A stretch of 49,748 nt of DNA from Luteococcus sp052116585. Lineage in GTDB: Bacteria; Actinomycetota; Actinomycetes; Propionibacteriales; Propionibacteriaceae. The translations under genes and the position numbers were made by a program. The stretch lies in the NCBI RefSeq assembly GCF_052116585.1, contig NZ_JBQKKT010000022.1:1-49748 (forward strand). Direction: 5' to 3'. Under the pieces are notes generated by a model. That model was not told the DNA's origin. It saw only the letters and a program-made list of their open reading frames with translations, and made no database searches. Positions 8,519 to 15,783 of the stretch are shown piece by piece (positions within the stretch are counted from its first letter, which is position 1; each line of letters starts with the position of its first letter).

Positions 8519-9127
8519 TCAGCGCCGGTCGCGGCCCGCGGCGAAGCGGTCCAGGGCGCCAGCGCCGGCCAGCGCACGCATCAGCGCCCAGGCCAGCAGC
8601 CCGGCCAGCACGGCGCCGGAGACCACCAGGCAGATCAGGTAGGTGATGTTGAAGGTGGCGCTCATGGCGTGGTTGCCCAAGATGTACTCGTTGACCCAGG
8701 CGCCCACGGCGCCGCCGATCCCCGCGACCACGGCGATGAGGGGATTCCACTTGCGGTAGGCCATGACGGCGAAGACCAGCTCGGCACCCAAGCCTTGGGC
8801 GAAGCCGGAGTAGAGCGTGGTGATGCCCCACTTGTTGCCGGGCAGGACGGAGACGGTGGCGGCGAGCATCTCGACGAGCAGGGCGGCGCCCGGCTTGCGG
8901 ATGATCAGGCCGCCGAGAGGCCCTCCCAGGAACCAGATGCCGGCGATCAGCCCGGCCAGGCCCGGCAGCACCGCGTCGATCGGTCCCCAGAAATTGGCGA
9001 TGGTGTTGTTGTACGCCCAGAAGACCAGGCCGACGGCGACGCCCAGGACGGCTGCGACGACGATGTCGACGACGCGCCAGCCATTGCCTGCGGCGGGGCG
9101 GGTGAGGTCTTCGGTGATGGTGCTCAT
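8519..9127 (-). CDS. ykoE: YkoE-type substrate-binding component, thiamine/hydroxymethylpyrimidine uptake
   Basis: This 202-residue integral membrane protein matches the YkoE family of ECF S components. It has about six hydrophobic helices, with the typical segments AYNNTIANFWGPIDAVLPG, GIWFLGGPLGGLIIRKPGAAL and NKWGITTLYSGFAQGLGAEL. YkoE proteins bind thiamine or its pyrimidine precursor HMP. That fits the TPP riboswitch directly upstream, which is the strongest evidence for the substrate. GGAGG lies 9 bases before the ATG at 9127. It is first gene of the operon with the double ATPase, ecfT and a P-loop kinase. Confidence 0.93.
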   Translation of the reverse strand: MSTITEDLTRPAAGNGWRVVDIVVAAVLGVAVGLVFWAYNNTIANFWGPIDAVLPGLAGLIAGIWFLGGPLGGLIIRKPGAALLVEMLAATVSVLPGNKWGITTLYSGFAQGLGAELVFAVMAYRKWNPLIAVVAGIGGAVGAWVNEYILGNHAMSATFNITYLICLVVSGAVLAGLLAWALMRALAGAGALDRFAAGRDRR

Positions 9128-9162
9128 GCTGTGTGCCCTCCAGAGCGAATGGGCACGGGTGA

Positions 9163-9179
9163 CAGCCGGCCCTCGGCTG
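9163..9179 (-). promoter_or_regulatory. Hairpin between TPP aptamer and ykoE start, possible expression platform
   Basis: Arms CAGCCG and CGGCTG with a five-base loop lie between the aptamer and the GGAGG of ykoE. No T-run follows, so control of translation is more likely than termination, but this is inference. Confidence 0.4.
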
Positions 9180-9188
9180 CCGCTAGAG

Positions 9189-9276
9189 GCCTCCCTGCGC
9201 TGGCATGACCCAGATCAGGTTCGACGGTCGAAGGTTCTGCGCCTTCCTCTCAGCCCGGTGCTCCGGACTCCCGTGT
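9189..9276 (-). ncRNA. TPP (THI-box) riboswitch
   Basis: On the minus strand the conserved elements appear in order: ACGGGAGTCCGG, then GGGCTGAGAGG (the CTGAGA box binding the pyrimidine), a variable arm, and the ACCTGATCTGGGTCATGCC element followed by GCGCAGGGA (pyrophosphate sensor and closing stem). It lies 62 bases ahead of ykoE and should shut off transporter expression when thiamine pyrophosphate is plentiful. A TAGGTT hexamer at 9287-9292 could be its -10. Confidence 0.95.
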
Positions 9277-9388
9277 GCTGCCGAACAACCTAGCAGGTGC
9301 GACCCCGGGGCGGGAGGGGGTGCCTGACAGATCTCGGCGGATGCGGGGAGATGGCCCGGGGGGCAGGGGCCGGTGATCACGGGGTGAA

Positions 9389-10264
9389 TCACAGGGTGAG
9401 CAGCTCACCATCCCGACGGACCAACTCGTCGGCCAGCAATCCGGCCAGGCTGCGTTCGGCCTGCCCGCGGTCGGCCCAGGCGTCCAGCGCCAGCTCCACG
9501 GTGACGCCATCCGGGTTCTGCCGTACCAGGTCGAGCAGCACGCCGCGACACTGGCGGTCCGTCCCGTGCCAGGCCTGTCCGCGGCGGGGTGGGCCGTCGT
9601 GCTCCGGGTGTCCCAGGGCGCGCCAGGTGCACAGATCGCGCACGGGGCAGTCGTCGCAGCGGGGGTTGCGGGCGGTGCAGACCAGCGCCCCGAGTTCCAT
9701 GGAGGCAGCCGCCCACAGGGCCGCCTGGGCCGGATCCTCGGGCAGCCAGTCCTCGGCCTCACGCCATTCGCGGGCAGTGGCGGAGACCGGTGGATACTGC
9801 TCACCCTTGTCCAGGCGGTGCAGGACGCGACGGATGTTGGTGTCGAGCACGACGGCCCGCCCGCCGAAGGCGAAGGAGAAGATTGCGGCGGCCGTGTACT
9901 GGCCCACTCCTGGCAGCGCCCGCAGCTCCTCCTGGGTGGCCGGCACCCGGCCTCCGTGCTGTTCGCTGATCACCGTCGCCGCGCGGTGCAGGCGCTGGGC
10001 GCGTCGGGGGTAGCCCAGCCGACCCCAGGCGGCCACCGCCGCGCCCGGCGGTTCGGCGGCCAGGTCGTCGGGCTCCGGCCAGCGGGTCATCCACTCCTGC
10101 CATGGCCCAAGGACGCGCTGCACGGGCGTCTGCTGCAGCATGAACTCGCTGACCATCACCCCCCACGGAGTGGTGCGCCGCCAGGGCAGGTCACGGCGGT
10201 GTTCCAGGAACCAGTCACAGACCCGTCGTACGGCCTCGCGCCGCTCGTCCCTCGTCGAATCCAC
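9389..10264 (-). CDS. mutY: A/G-specific adenine DNA glycosylase MutY
   Basis: MutY removes adenine mispaired with 8-oxoguanine in base excision repair. All catalytic features are visible in the 291-residue protein: E40 in VSEFMLQQT, the helix-hairpin-helix LPGVGQYTAAAI, the catalytic D141 in VLDTNIRRV, and a [4Fe-4S] cluster site C196-x6-C203-x2-C206-x5-C212. It is shorter than the E. coli enzyme, with a reduced C-terminal lesion-recognition domain, close to the length I recall for actinobacterial MutY. The GTG at 10264 has TAGGCT 6 bases upstream. It is read divergently from the membrane protein at 10352. Confidence 0.96.
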   Translation of the reverse strand: MDSTRDERREAVRRVCDWFLEHRRDLPWRRTTPWGVMVSEFMLQQTPVQRVLGPWQEWMTRWPEPDDLAAEPPGAAVAAWGRLGYPRRAQRLHRAATVISEQHGGRVPATQEELRALPGVGQYTAAAIFSFAFGGRAVVLDTNIRRVLHRLDKGEQYPPVSATAREWREAEDWLPEDPAQAALWAAASMELGALVCTARNPRCDDCPVRDLCTWRALGHPEHDGPPRRGQAWHGTDRQCRGVLLDLVRQNPDGVTVELALDAWADRGQAERSLAGLLADELVRRDGELLTL

Positions 10265-10270
10265 CGCGCC

Positions 10271-10276
10271 AGCCTA
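10271..10276 (-). promoter_or_regulatory. Leaderless-type -10 element (TAGGCT) of mutY
   Basis: TAGGCT on the minus strand stands exactly 6 bases from the mutY GTG. Confidence 0.6.
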
Positions 10277-10339
10277 GCCAGACGGGTCGACGGGTGGACA
10301 GGGGCGGCGTGTGGGCCTGCAAAGGAAAGCGGCGGCTCC

Positions 10340-10345
10340 TAACAT
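10340..10345 (+). promoter_or_regulatory. Leaderless-type -10 element (TAACAT)
   Basis: TAACAT stands 6 bases before ATG 10352. It is the only member of the leaderless set without a G at the third position. Confidence 0.5.
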
Positions 10346-10351
10346 CTAGAC

Positions 10352-11092
10352 ATGAACTCGCTGATTCGCCCCACTGGCCCGGAATCCGAGAACACGTACT
10401 GGGTGCGCCGCGCCATTGTCCTGGGCGCGGCGCTGGTCTCCCTGGCCCTCATCTGGTGGGCCCTGTCCGGGCTCTTCGGTGGCGGTGACGACGGTCCGGT
10501 TCAGGCCACCCCCCAGAACCCGACCTCCCTGGCAAGTGCGGGGATGAGTCCCTCGGCCAGCCCCAGTCCGTCGGCGAGCTCCAGCCCGGTAAGCAGCGAG
10601 AGCCCCGCCTCCTCCCGCTCGGCGAGCGTCAGCCCGGAGGCCAGCGCCAGCGCGAGCTCCACCCCGACACCCAGTGTGAGTTCCACGCCGAGCCCCAGCC
10701 CGTCGGTCACCACCTGCGCGGCGAACGCACTGGGGGTGACCGTCTCCGGCGAGCGAGTGCAGAAGACTGGTTCCGCTTCCAAGCTCGCCATCAGCGTCAA
10801 GAATTCCGGCCCCGACTGCATCCTGGATGCGCAGAGCACGCCGATCAGCCTCGTCGTGACCTCGGGCAGTGACCGGATCTGGACCACGGAACACTGCCCG
10901 GCATGGGCGCCCAAGGGTGGCGCCCGGATCGCATCCGGCGCGCAGTGGCAGACCTCGGCCACCTGGCCCGGCAAGCGCTCCGCCAAGGACTGCACGCTGC
11001 GGCCCGACGCGCTGAAGCCGGGCACCTACCGCGCCACGGTGCAGGTGGGTGGGGGAGCCAGCGCCACGCAGGTGATCACCCTGCGCGGCTGA
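10352..11092 (+). CDS. Membrane-anchored protein with Ser/Pro-rich linker
   Basis: This 246-residue protein has one N-terminal transmembrane helix (residues about 20-42, AIVLGAALVSLALIWWALSGLF). A low-complexity linker rich in Ser, Pro and Ala spans about residues 53-118, probably outside the membrane. A globular C-terminal domain follows with four cysteines (in TTCAAN, DCILD, HCPAW and DCTLRP) that may form disulfides; its beta-rich look recalls DUF4232-type domains. The position next to mutY and disA resembles Mycobacterium tuberculosis Rv3587c, recalled from memory. Function is unknown; an extracellular cell-wall or surface role is a guess. Confidence 0.8.
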   Translation: MNSLIRPTGPESENTYWVRRAIVLGAALVSLALIWWALSGLFGGGDDGPVQATPQNPTSLASAGMSPSASPSPSASSSPVSSESPASSRSASVSPEASASASSTPTPSVSSTPSPSPSVTTCAANALGVTVSGERVQKTGSASKLAISVKNSGPDCILDAQSTPISLVVTSGSDRIWTTEHCPAWAPKGGARIASGAQWQTSATWPGKRSAKDCTLRPDALKPGTYRATVQVGGGASATQVITLRG

Positions 11093-11099
11093 GCCGGCC

Positions 11100-12524
11100 T
11101 CAGAAGGAACCGAAGGTGATGGCGATCGGGATCAGGGTGATCACCGTGAGCACCGGGATGACCAGGGTCACCATGAACACGTCCTGGTAGGACTCGCGGT
11201 GGGTGAGGCCACACACCAGCAGCAGAGTGATCACCGCTCCGTTGTGCGGCATGGAGTCCAGTCCGCCAGAGGCCATGGCCGTGATGCGGTGCATGGCCTC
11301 CAGGCTGACGCCCTGCTCAAGTGCCATTCGCTTCAGCTCGTCGCCCATCGCGTTCAGTGCAATGGTCATGCCCCCGGAGGCCGAGCCCGTGATGCCGCAG
11401 ACCACGGACGTGGAGACGGCCGAGGCGATCAGCGCATGGCCACTCACGTTGATGATGCCGTCGCGGATGATCGCGAAGGCGGCCGCGCTGGCGATGACGG
11501 CGCCATAGCCCACCTCGGAGGCGGTGGACAGGATCGGGATGAAGGCATTGCTGACGCTCTTGCCCATGATCTCCCACAACAGCCCCAGGTGCTTGATGTT
11601 CAACAACAGCACGGAGAGCACCGCCGCGAGCATGGCCACCAGTGCTGACCAGACCGCGATCCGGTTGCCCAGCGTCGCACCCTTGTAGGGATCGTTCTCC
11701 AGGAAGGACCAGTCTCGTGCGGGCAGGATCCACAGTGTGCAGGCCAGGTTGACCAGGAACATCGCGGCCAGCGGGATGAAGGCCAGTGCGGGGTGGGCTG
11801 GGGTCAGGAGCGCCTCCGTGGATTCCCTGCTCACCTCGGAGTGCTCGTCGACGCGCTGGTCACCATCGCTGGTCTTCATACCGGCGAAGTGCTCGCCCCG
11901 GTTCGCCAACTGCCTGCGGCGAAAGGTGAGCCAGGCCAGCGAGCCGCCCAGCATCAGGGCGGCTCCGATCAGGCCGAGCCCGGGAGCGGCGAAGGCCGTG
12001 GTCTCGAAGGCGTTGCCGGGGATGATGTTCTGGATCTGCGGGCTGCCCGGCAGTGCCGTCATGGTGAAGGTCAGGCTGCCGACGGCGATGGCCGCGGGCA
12101 TCAGTCGGCGCGGGATGTCCGCCGCGCGGAAGAGCTCCAGTGCCAGGGGGAACATCACGAAAACCACCACGAAGGTGGAGATTCCACCGTAGGTCAGCAG
12201 TCCGGAGGTCAGGGCGGTGGCCACCAATGCGTGGCGCGCGCCGAAGGTGCGGGCCAGCATTTCGGCAATGGCCTTGGCATAACCCGCTGCCGTCATCAGG
12301 GCGCCGAAGATGGCTCCGGTGGCGAACAGCGGGAAGTAGCTCTTCACGAAATTGCCCAAGGCCGGCATGAAGATCTCCGTGTAGCCGGCGAGAAGCGGCG
12401 CTCCCGACATGGCCATGGCGAAGAAGGCGCAGATGGGGGCGGCGATCACCACGGACACCCCGCGATAGGCGAGGGCGATGAGCACCACCAGAGAGACGAT
12501 GATGCCGAGCAGGCCGAGGGTCAT
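11100..12524 (-). CDS. GntP family permease (gluconate/hydroxyacid:H+ symporter family)
   Basis: The 474-residue protein has 12 or more hydrophobic helices and the conserved segments of the GntP/Gnt-II permeases, such as LTYGGISTFVVVFVMFPLALELF, TMTALPGSPQIQNIIP and SGGLDSMPHNGAVITLL near the C-terminus. It imports small hydroxy acids (gluconate, glycerate, 3-hydroxybutyrate or similar). It follows the hydroxyacid dehydrogenase gene by 30 bases on the same strand, so the two likely form an operon for uptake and oxidation of one hydroxy acid. A hydrophilic loop of about 40 residues (residues about 210-250) divides it. Confidence 0.92.
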   Translation of the reverse strand: MTLGLLGIIVSLVVLIALAYRGVSVVIAAPICAFFAMAMSGAPLLAGYTEIFMPALGNFVKSYFPLFATGAIFGALMTAAGYAKAIAEMLARTFGARHALVATALTSGLLTYGGISTFVVVFVMFPLALELFRAADIPRRLMPAAIAVGSLTFTMTALPGSPQIQNIIPGNAFETTAFAAPGLGLIGAALMLGGSLAWLTFRRRQLANRGEHFAGMKTSDGDQRVDEHSEVSRESTEALLTPAHPALAFIPLAAMFLVNLACTLWILPARDWSFLENDPYKGATLGNRIAVWSALVAMLAAVLSVLLLNIKHLGLLWEIMGKSVSNAFIPILSTASEVGYGAVIASAAAFAIIRDGIINVSGHALIASAVSTSVVCGITGSASGGMTIALNAMGDELKRMALEQGVSLEAMHRITAMASGGLDSMPHNGAVITLLLVCGLTHRESYQDVFMVTLVIPVLTVITLIPIAITFGSF

Positions 12525-12554
12525 GTCAGGTCCATTCGTCCGAGCCTTGCGGGA

Positions 12555-13457
12555 TCAAGCGTTCGAGGTGTCGTCGGACAGGGAACCGTCGATGGTGCGG
12601 ACCAGGATGGAGCAGTCGCGCACCCCGTGGCCGGTTTCGCTCAATGCCGCCATGGACTCGGCGACGGCCTGGGCGTGCGGCAGGGGCGTTCCGGTGGCCT
12701 CGCCAGCTGCCAGGGCAAGCCCCAGGTCCTTCTTGATGAGGTCCACGGAGAAACCTCCCTGGAAGTCACGGTTCGAGGCAGCTGTGTCCACGACGCCCGG
12801 GATCGGGTACCAGGTGCGCAGGGCCCAGCTGTCGCCGGAGGAGACCTTGGCCAGTGCCTGGAACTGCTTCGCGTCGAGTCCGAGTCGTTCGGCCAGGACC
12901 GCACCCTCGCAGGTTCCGGCCAGTGCGATGCCCAACATCATGTTGTTCACGATCTTGGCGGCCTGGCCGAGGCCCGGGCGGCCCAGGTGGAAGATGGTCC
13001 CGGCCATCACGCCGATGACGTCGGCAATGTCCGCGGCCTCCTCCTCGGTGCTGCCCAGCATGAAGGTGAGGGTGCCGGCGTCGGCGCCGGAGACGCCTCC
13101 GGAAACCGGCGCGTCCAGGAAACGACGGCCGGTGGCGGTGACGAGCTCGTGATTGGCCACGGCGTCCGCGACATCAGTGGTGGAGCTGTCGACGAAGATC
13201 GCGTCGGACGGCGCGGTGTCGAGGACGCCGTCGGTCAGGACGCGACGGACCAACTGTCCGTTCGGCAGCATGGTGAAGACCAACTCCGCGTCGACAACGG
13301 CGTCGGCAGCGCTGGTGGCGGTGCGTACCCCCAATGCCTCGGCGCGGCCGCGGGCGTCCTCCGAGAGGTCGAAGCCGGTCACCTCATGTCCTGCGGCCAC
13401 GAGTCGGCCGGCCATCGGCTCACCCATGTTCCCAAGTCCGATCCAAGCGATACGCAT
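12555..13457 (-). CDS. 3-hydroxyisobutyrate dehydrogenase-family (beta-hydroxyacid) oxidoreductase
   Basis: The 300-residue protein has the family layout: an N-terminal Rossmann motif GLGNMGEPMA for NAD(P), the substrate motif FLDAPVSGGVSGADAGTL, and the catalytic lysine in GLGQAAKIVNNMMLG. It oxidises a beta-hydroxy acid such as 3-hydroxyisobutyrate or reduces tartronate semialdehyde; the pairing with a GntP permease leans towards a glycerate-like substrate. The start is ATG 13457, with GAAGGGG nearby upstream; an in-frame extension further upstream is not needed. It is divergent from the LysR regulator, its likely controller. Confidence 0.92.
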   Translation of the reverse strand: MRIAWIGLGNMGEPMAGRLVAAGHEVTGFDLSEDARGRAEALGVRTATSAADAVVDAELVFTMLPNGQLVRRVLTDGVLDTAPSDAIFVDSSTTDVADAVANHELVTATGRRFLDAPVSGGVSGADAGTLTFMLGSTEEEAADIADVIGVMAGTIFHLGRPGLGQAAKIVNNMMLGIALAGTCEGAVLAERLGLDAKQFQALAKVSSGDSWALRTWYPIPGVVDTAASNRDFQGGFSVDLIKKDLGLALAAGEATGTPLPHAQAVAESMAALSETGHGVRDCSILVRTIDGSLSDDTSNA

Positions 13458-13547
13458 GTGCTCAACCCCTTCGTTGGCTGTTGGTCGCGAATGCTGGCTA
13501 TCGTCGTTTCCGAGGCGGGGGATGGCAATGGCCAGTCTCGCACCGGG

Positions 13548-13567
13548 GTTGTGCAGGAATGCACAAC
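13548..13567. promoter_or_regulatory. Perfect 8+8 palindrome between dehydrogenase and LysR genes, likely operator
   Basis: Arms GTTGTGCA and TGCACAAC are separated by GGAA. The site ends 17 bases before the LysR ATG (13585) and about 90 bases from the divergent dehydrogenase start. This position suits autoregulation by the LysR protein and control of the divergent operon. Confidence 0.65.
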
Positions 13568-13584
13568 TGGAGCAGGATGCGGAC

Positions 13585-14475
13585 ATGAGGGCCGACGACC
13601 TGGTGATTCTCCTCGAAGTGGCAAGGGCCGGAACCCTGAGCGGCGCAGCCCAGGCGCTGGGCGTGAACCACGCAACCGTGGCTCGTCGATTGCAGGGTCT
13701 GGAGCGCGACGTGGGTGCCGCGGTGCTGGCGAGTGGGCCGCGCGGCACCTATCTGACCGAACGCGGCCGATCGCTGCTCACCGCGGCCGAGCAGATCGAA
13801 CGCTCCTTGGTGCAGGCGCGGGCCACGGCGTCGGGGGACGGCTCCCTGGTGGGCTTGGTCCGGGTGTCCGGGCCGGAGGCCTTCGCGGCGTGCTTCATTG
13901 CGCCGGCCGTCGCCGCCGTCCGGCGCCAACACCCCGGACTGCACGTGGAGATCACCGCCGCCACGCGCCCGCTGATCCAGGGAAATTCGGCCGACGTGGA
14001 GATCGGCCTGGCGCGTTCTGCTGCACGGCGTGACGGCATCGTGGAGCTGGGGGACTATTGCCTTGGCCTCTACGCCACGGCCGGGCACCTGGCCCGCTGT
14101 GGGGTTCCGTCCGGAATGGCCGACCTGGCCGAACACCCCTTGGTCTACTACATCGAAGGGCTCGTGAAGGTCGAGGACCTGGCCGATCTTCCACCCCACT
14201 CGGTGGCGATCGGCTCCACCAGCGTCTTCTGTCAGCTGGAGGCCACCCGGGCTGGCGCGGGGCTCGGGCTCCTGCCTCGATTCGTCGCCCAGCGGCATCC
14301 GGAGCTGGTGCCGGTGCTGCCTGAACTCGTCCGGCCACGGCTCACCTATGTCGCTTCGCTGGCGCCCGCAAAGTTGCGTCGTCCGGGCGCCCGCGAAGTC
14401 CTGGGGGCCATTCGCTCGGAGATGGCCTGTCGGGCCGGGGAATTGATGCCACCACTCGGTGGGGTGGTTGCCTGA
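13585..14475 (+). CDS. LysR family transcriptional regulator
   Basis: This is a 296-residue regulator. The N-terminal winged helix-turn-helix is clear: residues 1-60 include EVARAGTLSGAAQALGVNHATVARRLQGLERDVGAAVL. A LysR-type effector domain follows from about residue 88 (VRVSGPEAFAACFIAPAVAAVRRQHPGLHVEI) with the ending GAGLGLLPRFVAQRHPELVPVLP. ATG 13585 is chosen for the family N-terminus; an AGGA lies about 8 bases upstream. It is divergent from the dehydrogenase/GntP operon and probably controls it in response to the imported hydroxy acid. Confidence 0.9.
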   Translation: MRADDLVILLEVARAGTLSGAAQALGVNHATVARRLQGLERDVGAAVLASGPRGTYLTERGRSLLTAAEQIERSLVQARATASGDGSLVGLVRVSGPEAFAACFIAPAVAAVRRQHPGLHVEITAATRPLIQGNSADVEIGLARSAARRDGIVELGDYCLGLYATAGHLARCGVPSGMADLAEHPLVYYIEGLVKVEDLADLPPHSVAIGSTSVFCQLEATRAGAGLGLLPRFVAQRHPELVPVLPELVRPRLTYVASLAPAKLRRPGAREVLGAIRSEMACRAGELMPPLGGVVA

Positions 14476-14500
14476 TTGGAGCCCCGAGGGCGGTCAGGGG

Positions 14501-15580
14501 TCAGTCCAGGCGGTCGTTGTAGGCGGATTCCGCCAGCCGGGCCAGTCCGTCGCGGACCAGCCGGGCTCGGCCCTCACCGACACCGTCCACGGCCAGCAGA
14601 TCGGCAGTGCGGGCGCTGAACAGGTTCTGCAGGTTGCCGAAGTGCTCGACGAGTCGCCGGCCCAGACTGCTGGGAATCCGGTCCAGCTGGGCAATCTGGC
14701 GGTGGCCGCGGGGTTCCAGATGGGTCTCCAGGTGCATCTCGTCGGTGAAGCCCATCGTCGTGGCCACCGTGTGCGGCTCCAGCAACTCACCGGATGTGAG
14801 GGACTCCAGGGCGCCGACGCGGAATCCTCGCTCCAGCTCACCCTCCGGGCTGTAGTCCAGTTCCAGCAGTGTGGCCAGGTCGTCGACGCCGTGGGTGAGC
14901 TCGTGCAGCTGCATCTCCAGCAGGCGGCCGTCGACGCCCAGCGCTGCCACGTAGACGCGCATCTCACGGTCCAGGCGTCGGATCATCTCCACCCGCTGGG
15001 CCACCAGGGCAACGTCCTTGACCGTCACCTGGTCATGCACCTCCAGCGCTGACAGGGTGCGAGTGGTCTCCAGTAGGCGCTCCCGGTAGCGGGTGAGCGT
15101 GGCCAAGGCCTGGTTGGCACGCGAGAGGATGCGTTCGGAGGTCTCGATCGCGTGCCGCTGGCCGTCCATGAACAGGGCAATGGTGGACATCGACGCGGAG
15201 ACGGTGACGACGGGCATGCCCGTCTGGCGGGAGATGCGGTCCGCGGTGCGGTGGCGGGTGCCGGTCTCGACGGTGGGCAGGTTCCCGTCGGGGACGAAGT
15301 GGACCCCGGCCGCGAGGATGCGCTCGAAGTCCGAGGAGACGACGATGCCGCCGTCCATCTTGGCGAGCTCACGCAGTGCGGTGGGGGTGTACTGCACGTC
15401 AAGGGCGAAACCACCGGTGGAGATCTGCTCGACGCGCGGGCTGTTCCCCAGCACCACGAGGGCGCCGGTGCGGCCGTGTTGGATGCGTTCGAGGCCCTCG
15501 CGCAGTGGTGTGCCGGGGGCGAGCAAGGCCTGGAATCTGCGGGTGCGGGCCTGGGCGTCGTGGGGGGAGTGAACGGCCAT
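14501..15580 (-). CDS. disA: DNA integrity scanning protein DisA, diadenylate cyclase
   Basis: DisA makes cyclic di-AMP from two ATP and halts synthesis when it meets branched DNA. The 359-residue protein has the DAC domain with DGG at 76-78 (AKMDGGIVVS) and RHR at 109-111 (GTRHRTADR). A helical linker follows, then a C-terminal helix-hairpin-helix domain ending in LLAVDGVGEGRARLVRDGLARLAES. The start is ATG 15580, because TAGGAT lies 7 bases upstream and the family begins there; the 55-residue in-frame extension is not supported. In many Actinomycetota disA sits directly beside radA. Here a 3-kb hcp operon separates them. Confidence 0.96.
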   Translation of the reverse strand: MAVHSPHDAQARTRRFQALLAPGTPLREGLERIQHGRTGALVVLGNSPRVEQISTGGFALDVQYTPTALRELAKMDGGIVVSSDFERILAAGVHFVPDGNLPTVETGTRHRTADRISRQTGMPVVTVSASMSTIALFMDGQRHAIETSERILSRANQALATLTRYRERLLETTRTLSALEVHDQVTVKDVALVAQRVEMIRRLDREMRVYVAALGVDGRLLEMQLHELTHGVDDLATLLELDYSPEGELERGFRVGALESLTSGELLEPHTVATTMGFTDEMHLETHLEPRGHRQIAQLDRIPSSLGRRLVEHFGNLQNLFSARTADLLAVDGVGEGRARLVRDGLARLAESAYNDRLD

Positions 15581-15587
15581 GGCCGCG

Positions 15588-15593
15588 ATCCTA
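15588..15593 (-). promoter_or_regulatory. Leaderless-type -10 element (TAGGAT) of disA
   Basis: TAGGAT on the minus strand lies 7 bases before the disA ATG and settles the start codon against a longer reading frame. Confidence 0.6.
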
Positions 15594-15689
15594 GTCACTC
15601 TGCTGGCCCGCACGTGGCGCGCCGGTGTCCGTGGTGGTGGTGAAGGCTCACCTTCCTTGACGGTGTGGAGAAAAAGCGTGAGAGTATTA

Positions 15690-15720
15690 ACACGAGATAT
15701 TCCATGAAATATCTTCGTGT
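15690..15720. promoter_or_regulatory. Long palindrome upstream of hcp, candidate redox/nitrosative regulator site
   Basis: The left arm reads ACACGA then GATATT. The centre is C-CATG-A. The right arm reads AATATC, one extra T, then TCGTGT. That makes 12-base arms with one bulge, in an AT-rich stretch 63 bases before the hcp ATG. A TTGACG at 15657-15662 and AT-rich sequence around 15682-15690 suggest a promoter just upstream, so the palindrome would cover the transcription start, as a repressor site does. Confidence 0.6.
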
Positions 15721-15783
15721 GTTCTCGCCAGCGCCCACCCACCACTCATGGCGCTCGCGGCCTTCGACCAGATTGGGGTGACC

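Noticed and set aside
6917..9208. 763-codon frame opposite the ECF transporter operon
   Set aside because: The minus strand has clear ATPase and YkoE motifs; this frame has no recognisable domain.
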